Positions 34,836 to 40,893 of a stretch of 64,000 nucleotides of DNA are shown piece by piece (position 1 is the stretch's first letter; every line of letters starts with the position of its first letter). The notes under the pieces are model-generated. The model was not told where the DNA came from. It did not search any database and worked only from the letters and a program-made list of their open reading frames with translations. Where the stretch lies: contig JAUNHC010000029.1 in the NCBI GenBank assembly GCA_030524175.1, positions 1 through 64,000 of the forward strand, in the 5' to 3' direction. The translations under genes were made by a program, and so were the position numbers. The stretch is from Eubacteriales bacterium. GTDB lineage: Bacteria > Bacillota > Clostridia > Lachnospirales > Lachnospiraceae.

Positions 34836-35762
34836 CTAACGGTTCTCTAAGGCGCCGCTGATATCAGCAATCATATCTTTTACTGCCTGGCGGGAAGCCT
34901 CTGCATAACCGGCTTCGCCGTAAGAAGCATACTTGTCCTGTTTATAGGCAGCTATGATTCCTCTGGATGAATTGACTATGGCACCTAAGCCGTCTTCATT
35001 GAAGAAATGTACCAAATCTGCACCCTTACCGCCCTGTGCTCCATATCCCGGCACAAGTATAAAGGTCTTAGGCATAAGCTTACGGAGCACCTTGCCCATT
35101 TCAGGATATGTGGCGCCCACAACAGCACCGATATAGCTGTAATGCTCACCCATATGGTCTTCTCCCCACTGGGCAACTTTCTCCCCTACCCACTCATAGA
35201 GCGGACGGCCGTCAATGATTCTGTCCTGAAACTCTCCGCTGGAAGGGTTAGAGGTTTTCACCAGGATGAAAAGACCTTTCTTCTCCTCTTTACATACTTC
35301 TATAAAAGGCTTCACACCGTCAGACCCAAGATAAGGATTGACAGTGGCAAAGTCTTCATTAAAGCCTGCATAGGTCTTGCTTCCCACCTGAACCTTGCCC
35401 AGATGCCCTACCGCATAGGCAGCAGAAGTAGAACCAATGTCACCTCTCTTAATGTCACCAATAACTACAAGGTCTTTCTCCTTACAATAATCAACTGTTT
35501 TCTTATATGCTGCAAGTCCGGGGATACCAAACTGCTCATACATGGCGATCTGGGGCTTCACTGCCGGGATCAGATCATAAGTGGCATCCACGATCCCTTT
35601 ATTGTACTGCCAGATTGCCTCTGCGGCACCTTCCAGAGTTTCACCAAACTCCTTAAATGCCTTGTCCTGGATATGCTTTGGTATATAGTTGAGCATCGGA
35701 TCCAGCCCCACCACAATAGGTGCATTGGTTTTCCGGATTTTGCTTATCAGCTTGTTGATCAT
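34836..35762 (-). CDS. pyrF: Orotidine-5'-phosphate decarboxylase (type 2)
   Basis: Enzyme of 308 residues making UMP. This is the longer PyrF subgroup: VGLDPMLNYIP at the N-terminus, the catalytic Lys/Asp set in VIGDIKRGDIGSTS and the phosphate loop FILVPGYGAQGGK. SD AGGAGG lies 7 nt upstream. Separated from pyrC by a 121-bp spacer containing a very long inverted repeat. Confidence 0.97.
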   Translation of the reverse strand: MINKLISKIRKTNAPIVVGLDPMLNYIPKHIQDKAFKEFGETLEGAAEAIWQYNKGIVDATYDLIPAVKPQIAMYEQFGIPGLAAYKKTVDYCKEKDLVVIGDIKRGDIGSTSAAYAVGHLGKVQVGSKTYAGFNEDFATVNPYLGSDGVKPFIEVCKEEKKGLFILVKTSNPSSGEFQDRIIDGRPLYEWVGEKVAQWGEDHMGEHYSYIGAVVGATYPEMGKVLRKLMPKTFILVPGYGAQGGKGADLVHFFNEDGLGAIVNSSRGIIAAYKQDKYASYGEAGYAEASRQAVKDMIADISGALENR

Positions 35763-35795
35763 AAATTGTTCCTCCTAATGTATATGGTTTTTAAT

Positions 35796-35877
35796 ATGAC
35801 GTCGGGTTCAAAAGGGAACGAGGGTCTGCCTGGAGTGGACAGTGACTGCCCCGGCTCCCTTTTGAACCCGACATCAT
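35796..35877. repeat. 22-bp-arm inverted repeat between pyrC and pyrF
   Basis: Arms 35796..35817 and 35856..35877 match at 21 of 22 positions around a 38-nt loop. In RNA this is an 82-nt hairpin whose loop can fold further. No T-tract follows, so it is not a normal terminator. It could protect mRNA ends, set the pyrC/pyrF ratio, or be a small mobile palindrome. Confidence 0.85.
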
Positions 35878-35883
35878 TGATAT

Positions 35884-37170
35884 TTAATTGTCCTGGTAAA
35901 CTATTTTTCCGTCACAGATGGTGTACAGAACCTTTCCTTTTACCTTCCAGCCCTGGAACGGTGTATTTCGGGCTTTTGACAGGAATTTATTCTTGTCTAT
36001 CTCATATTCATTGTCAACATCCACAACAATGATATCAGCAGGATGCCCCTCCTGAATAGTTCCGCTGTCAAGCCCAAGAATCTGAGCCGGATTCCAGCTC
36101 ATTTTCTCCACCATCTCAGTGATGGTAAGGACTCCTTTTTCCACAAGCTCAGTATATGTCAACGCAAGGCTTGTCTCCAATCCCACTATGCCGAAAGGCG
36201 TACTTCTCATGGAACCTGTTTTATCCTTGGCGCTGTGAGGAGCGTGATCTGTACTGATGACCTGAATGGCTCCGTTTTTCAGTGCCCGTCTTAAAGCTTC
36301 CACATCAGCTTTGGTACGGAGAGGTGGATTCATTTTATAGTTTGGATCATCTCTTGGGATGTCGTCAGAAGTAAGGATAAAATGATGTGGGCACACCTCT
36401 GCCGTCACATTTTCCAATCCTGCCTCTTTTGCAAATTCCATCATTCTTGCAACTCCTGAGGTGGAGCAATGACAGAGATGAAGCCTGGCTCCTGTCTCGT
36501 TCGCCAGAAGGATATCTCTGGCCGCGATCGCGTCCTCTGTAGCATTACAGATACCTGGAAGGCGCAGACGCCTGGCATTCTCATCGTCATTCATACACCC
36601 GCTGCCTCTCAGATCTATATCCTCGCAGTGTGCAAAAATAGGCAGATCATATTTCACAGCCTGCTCCATTGCCTCTTTGTACAGCTTACTGTTCATAACA
36701 GATTTTCCGTCTTCAGACAGAGCCGGGATACCTGCCTGTGCCATCTCGGAAATGTCGGAAAGCTCTTCTCCCTTTTCGCCTTTTGTGATGGCGCCGGACT
36801 GCAGTACATGGATGCCTGAAACCTGAGCCGCTTTATTATGCACATAGTTCACACGGTCCGGACTGTCGATCACAGGCGTAGTGTTAGGCATAGCCACAAC
36901 TGTAGTCACGCCACCCCTGGCAGCCGCCTTTGATCCGGTTTCAATATCCTCTTTATATTCCTGTCCGGGGTCCCGCAAATGCACGTGCAGATCAATCAGC
37001 CCCGGCATCACCAGACACCCCTTTGCATCAATAACCCTGTCAGTCTTTTCTTTCTTTTCCAGCTTATCACCAATTTCCTTGATAACACCGCCGTCCAGGT
37101 AAATATCTCCTGCCTTATCGGTATTGGTTGCAGCATCAATAATGCGGCCTCCTTGAATCAGAATACCCAT
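35884..37170 (-). CDS. pyrC: Dihydroorotase (class I)
   Basis: Zinc amidohydrolase of 428 residues that closes carbamoyl-aspartate to dihydroorotate. It has the metal motif DLHVHLRDPG (about 57-66), the second histidine sites in IFAHCED and LHLCHCST, and the metal Asp in STDHAPHS. The start at 37170 has AGGGAGA 8 nt upstream; the ORF extends to 37218 without an SD. First gene of the pyr operon; pyrB and carAB are elsewhere. Confidence 0.97.
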   Translation of the reverse strand: MGILIQGGRIIDAATNTDKAGDIYLDGGVIKEIGDKLEKKEKTDRVIDAKGCLVMPGLIDLHVHLRDPGQEYKEDIETGSKAAARGGVTTVVAMPNTTPVIDSPDRVNYVHNKAAQVSGIHVLQSGAITKGEKGEELSDISEMAQAGIPALSEDGKSVMNSKLYKEAMEQAVKYDLPIFAHCEDIDLRGSGCMNDDENARRLRLPGICNATEDAIAARDILLANETGARLHLCHCSTSGVARMMEFAKEAGLENVTAEVCPHHFILTSDDIPRDDPNYKMNPPLRTKADVEALRRALKNGAIQVISTDHAPHSAKDKTGSMRSTPFGIVGLETSLALTYTELVEKGVLTITEMVEKMSWNPAQILGLDSGTIQEGHPADIIVVDVDNEYEIDKNKFLSKARNTPFQGWKVKGKVLYTICDGKIVYQDN

Positions 37171-37267
37171 GCGAAAATCTCCCTTCGTATATAATTCCAT
37201 ATTACTCCTAAAATACATAATACACGAAATTTATAATTAAATAAAGAGTTTTTTGTTTTTAAGAGAT

Positions 37268-37643
37268 GCCGCCGTGGGCGGCGCACAGCAGAGGGTCCGC
37301 AGCGCCGGACCCTCTGCACTCCCTTCGCGCTTTTTTTAAGAGTGCTGCGTTTTATAGGGAGGGGTTGACTTTGTATGATTGCCTTTGGTATTGGTTATTC
37401 TGCGTTATTGGTACGGAACGCCCCCGGCGTTCTGTACAAAATAGATCTTTTTGCCCTATCTACAGTTTAGAAATAAATTTGTGTCAGCGAAGTATTTTCG
37501 CAAAATTTCCTTCTTGAAAACCTAAGGCAGAAAAATCACCTGTCAGTATATTTGCGCCTTACACATCTAAGGCGGTTTAATATAAGCCGGAAGGGAGTGC
37601 AGAGGGACCGGGGCCCGGTCCCTTTGCGGTTTTCCAGCCTTCC
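37268..37643. repeat. Palindrome-rich repeat island upstream of the pyr operon
   Basis: This gene-free stretch holds GCCGCC/GGCGGC (37268..37282), GCAGAGGGTCCG/CGGACCCTCTGC (37288..37317), GTACGGAACGCC/GGCGTTCTGTAC (37411..37437), CGCCTTA/TAAGGCG (37555..37574) and GCAGAGGGACCG/CGGTCCCTTTGC (37599..37626). The 20-bp arms 37307..37326 and 37590..37609 are inverted copies with one mismatch, enclosing about 263 bp. It looks like a non-autonomous element or stacked REP-like sequences. No open frame of quality lies inside. Confidence 0.7.
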
Positions 37644-37698
37644 AAGCCCCCAACTTTATATAAAATAAGATTTATATAAAAACTCTTTTTATTTGCCC

Positions 37699-37727
37699 TT
37701 GACATTTCAAAAAAGCGGTTATATAAT
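37699..37727 (+). promoter_or_regulatory. Promoter of the cold-shock gene
   Basis: Perfect TTGACA and TATAAT with a 17-nt spacer, about 138 bp before the start codon, giving a long 5' leader as usual for cold-shock mRNAs. Confidence 0.9.
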
Positions 37728-37754
37728 CAGTCTATAAATAAGATTATTTAATGT

Positions 37755-37817
37755 AAAATCACTAGTTTTTAGAGATTATATTTACATGATATAGTCTGTA
37801 AAATCTGGTGATTTTTT
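37755..37817 (+). promoter_or_regulatory. Leader hairpin with T-tract in the cold-shock mRNA
   Basis: AAAATCACTAG (37755..) pairs with CTGGTGATTTT and is followed by T residues; inside, TTTTTAGAGATTATA pairs imperfectly with TATAGTCTGTAAAA. It looks like a terminator placed in the leader, so it may act as an attenuator or as a temperature-dependent fold. Confidence 0.6.
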
Positions 37818-37865
37818 ATCGCCAGAAATGCTTTTTAACTTTTTATTTTTTATGGAGGTAACAAA

Positions 37866-38066
37866 ATGAACAACGGAACTGTAAAATGGTTCAATGCAGA
37901 AAAAGGTTATGGATTTATCACAGGAGAGGACGGAGCAGATGTATTTGTACATTTTTCTGCAATCAACGGTGACGGATTCAAATCCCTCGAGGAAGGCCAG
38001 GCCGTAACTTACGACTTAACAGAAGGTGCTCGTGGCATGCAGGCTGCCAACGTTACGAAATTATAA
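37866..38066 (+). CDS. Cold-shock protein (CspA family)
   Basis: Single CSD domain of 66 residues, an RNA chaperone that melts mRNA structure. RNP1 is KGYGFITGE (16-24) and RNP2 is VFVHF (30-34), both intact; the N-terminus [14 protein letters not shown] is typical. SD GGAGG precedes ATG by 7 nt. It is monocistronic with a strong promoter, structured leader and terminator. One of the few plus-strand genes. Confidence 0.97.
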   Translation: MNNGTVKWFNAEKGYGFITGEDGADVFVHFSAINGDGFKSLEEGQAVTYDLTEGARGMQAANVTKL

Positions 38067-38100
38067 TAAGTAACAATCAAAGCCAAACCAAACACGCAAT

Positions 38101-38130
38101 AAAAATCCCCGGAGATTCCGGGGATTTTTT
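38101..38130. terminator. Bidirectional intrinsic terminator
   Basis: AAAAATCCCCGGA / TCCGGGGATTTTTT with a 3-nt loop. Serves the cold-shock gene and the convergent 82-residue membrane protein gene. Confidence 0.9.
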
Positions 38131-38156
38131 ATTTTAGGTTCATTTTTAGTTGTTTC

Positions 38157-38405
38157 TTATTCTTCCGATGTGAGGCCTGCAAGATAATCATCCAGCGCAG
38201 TGGTATCCATCACTGTCTCCTGTGTGACAACTTCCTTGCCCTCATTCACCTTGGTGTAGACGGAAAATCCAATCCAGCACACTGCTGCAATACACACTAC
38301 AACGGCAGCCAGCTTCTCCAACATCAGGATTCTCTTCTCTCTTTTAATAATTTTGTCACGGTTTGCTTTTTCCTGCTTATAAGCATCTACTTTCTTCTGG
38401 CTCAT
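38157..38405 (-). CDS. Small membrane protein, unknown function
   Basis: Protein of 82 residues: a long basic N-terminal helix (KKVDAYKQEKANRDKIIKRE), one membrane segment (about 30-50, LEKLAAVVVCIAAVCWIGF) and an acidic tail outside. SD AAGGAGA is 7 nt before ATG. It lies between degV and the cold-shock gene, 70 bp after degV in the same direction. No domain recognised. Confidence 0.7.
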   Translation of the reverse strand: MSQKKVDAYKQEKANRDKIIKREKRILMLEKLAAVVVCIAAVCWIGFSVYTKVNEGKEVVTQETVMDTTALDDYLAGLTSEE

Positions 38406-38476
38406 AATCTATCTCCTTTGTTTATACGATTCAGATAATAAATGATTATAGCACAATTTCTGCCAAAAGGAAAGCA

Positions 38477-39316
38477 TCAAACCACCACAATGATTCCGCC
38501 GTCATTAGCGTACATACTGCTGACACCTGCAGTATCCAGGATAATGATCCTGGCCAGCCTCATTCTCTCTTCAAGTGCTTCTTTCAACATTAGTGCCCGG
38601 GCGGCACAGTTACAATGTGAAATAGCCAGCACTCTGTGTTCACTGTCTGCTGTCTTCTCTATGATATAATCCACCATTTTCACCAGTGCCTTATTCATTC
38701 CTCTCGCCTGATCCAGCTGGCAGATCGTACCCTCATCAGTGGCAGCCATCACCGGCTTGATCTTCAGAGCGCTTGCCACAAAGGCTTTAGCCTTACTGAG
38801 TCTTCCGTTCTTGCGCAGAGTCTCAAGGTTCTCCAGTACAAAGAAGGTGTTCTGACTCTCAATGTATCTCTCAACTATACTCACAATATCCTCAAAGGGC
38901 AGCCCTGCATCCTCGCATTCCTGAATCTTCATGGCGATCAAGGTTTCTCCTACTGAGGCGGAACGAGAGTTAAATATGTGGATTTTCTTATCAGGACAGT
39001 CCTCAAGAATAAGATTTTTCCCCAGCACAGCGCTGTTATAGGACCCGCTTAATTCAGCTGACAAAGTTACTCCATAAATATGATCCGCATCACAGTCAAA
39101 CGCCTTCATATATCTCTCCGGAGACGGACAGGCAGACTTGGGACATTCCGGAGAAGCAGCCACCTTAGCGAGAAAATCCTTCTGATCAAATGTTTCGTCA
39201 TCTATTATGTTTTCTCCGCTTACACTGAGGGTTAAAGGCACAGATTCAATCCTTACATCCTCTTTCCACTCTTCTAAAAGTTCGCCGCAGCTGTCTATCA
39301 CAATCTTATAACTCAA
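38477..39316 (-). CDS. DegV-family fatty-acid-binding protein
   Basis: Cytosolic EDD-fold protein of 279 residues. The family binds one fatty acid; in Staphylococcus such FakB proteins present fatty acids to the kinase FakA. Landmarks are VIDSCGEL at the N-terminus, SPECPKSACPSPERYM (the TSxPS-type loop), GSYNSA and the LRKNGRLSKAKAF block. The start is TTG at 39316 with AGAGGA 8 nt upstream. No fakA gene is in this window. Confidence 0.9.
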   Translation of the reverse strand: MSYKIVIDSCGELLEEWKEDVRIESVPLTLSVSGENIIDDETFDQKDFLAKVAASPECPKSACPSPERYMKAFDCDADHIYGVTLSAELSGSYNSAVLGKNLILEDCPDKKIHIFNSRSASVGETLIAMKIQECEDAGLPFEDIVSIVERYIESQNTFFVLENLETLRKNGRLSKAKAFVASALKIKPVMAATDEGTICQLDQARGMNKALVKMVDYIIEKTADSEHRVLAISHCNCAARALMLKEALEERMRLARIIILDTAGVSSMYANDGGIIVVV

Positions 39317-39538
39317 TTATATCGTCCTCTTTTCCATTATATGTAGTTTCAAATACCACATCTATTTTATCACATAGAATTATGTTTGAAAAGACTTTTT
39401 ATAAAAACTCTGTTCTTTTTTTCTCACCTGATTTATAATGGTATCCTAGAGTACCTTTCAATGATAAAAAAGGTAGAATGAGCTGGATACATAACAAATC
39501 AGGGCTTCCTGAACTGTTATGAAAAAAGGAGTATGCAC

Positions 39539-40042
39539 ATGCTTGCGTTAAACATTACAGATATCAAGGATTTTATGAATAAGCTGCTGATAGGTGAGGT
39601 TTTTGACCCTTTATGGCTCACAGAGGCTGCAGTTACCACTTTTAACACCTTTACCATTGACGGAACGCTGCAGCGGGACTTTTTTGACAGTGATTCATGT
39701 CAGGTTCTGGATGAAACTTCCCGGACTCATTCCCTGTGGAAGGAAGTCAAACCATTTTGTTATTCTATTATCCGTGGAAAGCGCACCCCGCTGTATTTTA
39801 AAATTATATTTCAGCTTCCCCACAGGAAAGCAGAAGCTGCTCTCTCACAGACAGATTTAGGTATCTCACCGGAAAATGTAACGGGCCTATATCTTAATCT
39901 ACAGTACAAAAACAATTCTTTGCTATGCACTACCGGAACCTCACTGAAAACATTTCTTCCCGGCAAACAGGTGGAACAGTTCTGGGACAATATGATCTTG
40001 GATTTTTTCCGCCAAAATCAGATTAATTTCGAAAAAAAATAA
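39539..40042 (+). CDS. Conserved hypothetical protein (DUF5721-like)
   Basis: Protein of 167 residues, cytosolic, with no recognised motif. It begins LALNITDIKDFMNKLLIGEVFD and has a hydrophobic/aromatic middle. From memory it resembles a Lachnospiraceae family called DUF5721; not verified. The start is set at 39539 (AAAGGAG 7 nt upstream); the ATG at 39533 is too close to the SD. A TATAAT at 39434..39439 may be its -10. Its stop lies next to a composite repeat region. Confidence 0.65.
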   Translation: MLALNITDIKDFMNKLLIGEVFDPLWLTEAAVTTFNTFTIDGTLQRDFFDSDSCQVLDETSRTHSLWKEVKPFCYSIIRGKRTPLYFKIIFQLPHRKAEAALSQTDLGISPENVTGLYLNLQYKNNSLLCTTGTSLKTFLPGKQVEQFWDNMILDFFRQNQINFEKK

Positions 40043-40050
40043 TAAGGCAA

Positions 40051-40077
40051 AACAAAATGGAGTACTTTCGTAGTATA
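40051..40077. repeat. Terminator-linked repeat, copy C (half copy)
   Basis: Core AACAAAATGGAGTACTTTC then GTAGTATA, lying 9 bp after the stop of the plus-strand hypothetical gene. Instead of an A-tract it runs into a second GAACAAAGTGGA block and the structured segment at 40080. Confidence 0.75.
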
Positions 40078-40079
40078 GA

Positions 40080-40205
40080 ACAAAGTGGACAAGTCCACTT
40101 CAACTCCCTGAATCCCTCACTCATGAGGGACTTGTACACTTTGTGCGCCAATGTGCAGCTGCGAAGCAGCCTTCCTTTGCACATTGTGTGCATCCCCCGG
40201 AGGGT
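40080..40205. repeat. Multi-hairpin intergenic element
   Basis: ACAAAGTG-g-ACAAGT (40080..40094) pairs with ACTTGT-a-CACTTTGT (40130..40144), enclosing TCCCTCA/TGAGGGA (40113..40130). The left arm can alternatively fold on itself (GTGGAC-AA-GTCCAC, 40085..40098). Next, CAATGTGCA/TGCACATTG (40149..40186) encloses GCTGC-GAA-GCAGC. A short C-rich/G-rich hairpin with TTTTT ends it. No gene lies here. Confidence 0.75.
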
Positions 40206-40209
40206 TTTT

Positions 40210-40269
40210 ATATACTAGGAAAGTCATAACTTTCTGGTCAGAACAAAATGGAGTACTTTCCTAGTATAT
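40210..40269. repeat. Terminator-linked repeat, copy B (complete 60-bp palindrome)
   Basis: Perfect 15-bp arms ATATACTAGGAAAGT (40210..40224) and ACTTTCCTAGTATAT (40255..40269) around a 30-nt loop that contains AGAACAAAATGGAGT. It abuts the A-tract of the terminator of the Spo0A-like gene. This is the most complete member of the family. Confidence 0.9.
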
Positions 40270-40302
40270 AAAAAAATACGGCTGTCAGCCAAAACAGCCG
40301 TA
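40270..40302 (-). terminator. Intrinsic terminator of the Spo0A-domain gene
   Basis: Minus strand TACGGCTGT / ACAGCCGTA, 8-nt loop, then seven T residues, 11 bp past the stop codon. Confidence 0.9.
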
Positions 40303-40312
40303 CCATCTAATA

Positions 40313-40636
40313 TTATTCCGCCTGGTTCAAATAATATGCCAGCATATCTACAAATTCACTGTTAGTAGGTTTGTAATTAAGGGGATAACCGGCAATATGC
40401 TCCATCGTTTCTTTGTTTGCCAGCCAACAGACGTTGATTACTGTCCTGATATCATGTTCCACATTCATAGGTGTTGATTTAAATTTCTTAGCCAGCCGTG
40501 GATAAATATCTTTCGTGATCTTCATAGGTTCCTCATCGTATTCCATTGTCAGCTTAACTGCTTCTGCCACAAAATAATAGCCTTTGTACTTTGAGGTAGC
40601 TCCTAATTTTCTTATTAAACCATATACCTTTCTCAT
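40313..40636 (-). CDS. Stand-alone Spo0A C-terminal (effector) domain protein
   Basis: Protein of 107 residues that matches almost only the DNA-binding domain of the sporulation regulator Spo0A: KYKGYYFVAEAVKL, ITKDIYPRLAKKFKST and the closing KPTNSEFVDMLAYYL are recognisable. There is no receiver domain, so it cannot be activated by phosphorylation. In the recognition helix the Spo0A pattern SRVERAIRHA is MNVEHDIRTV here, so several DNA-contact residues differ. The start has AGGAGGAG 6 nt upstream; the frame extends to 40729 without an SD. A TGTCGAA box lies upstream. It may tune or compete with Spo0A. Confidence 0.85.
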   Translation of the reverse strand: MRKVYGLIRKLGATSKYKGYYFVAEAVKLTMEYDEEPMKITKDIYPRLAKKFKSTPMNVEHDIRTVINVCWLANKETMEHIAGYPLNYKPTNSEFVDMLAYYLNQAE

Positions 40637-40721
40637 AAATATCTCCTCCTGAAATTCTTTCCGTTCCATATAATACGACATTTTTCTGTAAAATTCGATT
40701 TTTCGTAACAACTCGGGCTTT

Positions 40722-40728
40722 TTCGACA
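40722..40728 (-). promoter_or_regulatory. Candidate 0A box
   Basis: Minus strand TGTCGAA followed by AAAA, a perfect 0A-box core, about 86 bp upstream of the Spo0A-domain start. Related sequences TTACGAAAAA and TTTCGAGAAA flank it. A TATTAT at 40675..40670 may be the -10. Confidence 0.55.
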
Positions 40729-40802
40729 CATTTAGAACTTTTTAGCTTTTTCTCGAAACATATGGATTCCAGCATACAGGCATGGTATTGGCTTCATGAC
40801 GT

Positions 40803-40832
40803 AGAACAAAGTGGAGTATTTTCCTATGATAT
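40803..40832. repeat. Terminator-linked repeat, copy D
   Basis: AGAACAAAGTGGAGTATTTT then CCTATGATAT, joined directly to the A-tract of the htpG terminator; diverged at several positions. Confidence 0.7.
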
Positions 40833-40866
40833 AAAAAAACCCTTGCCCCCACAAAAGGGACAAGGG
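40833..40866 (-). terminator. Intrinsic terminator of htpG
   Basis: Minus strand CCCTTGTCCC pairs with GGGGGCAAGGG around a T-rich loop and is followed by seven T residues. Confidence 0.85.
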
Positions 40867-40893
40867 CCGGATTGGTAATTTCGGTCTTAATTA

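Noticed and set aside
35007..36032. 341-codon plus-strand frame opposite pyrF and the start of pyrC's 3' end
   Set aside because: Antisense to pyrF and spans the inverted repeat between the genes; no start signal and no domain.
37171..37267. PyrR-type attenuator before pyrC
   Set aside because: I could not find an anti-terminator/terminator pair or PyrR loop; only a weak -10 (TATTAT) and the unrelated palindrome island are visible.
40149..40186. Compound hairpin as an integron attC site or tRNA-like structure
   Set aside because: No R-box core sites and no cloverleaf; better explained as part of the repeat composite.
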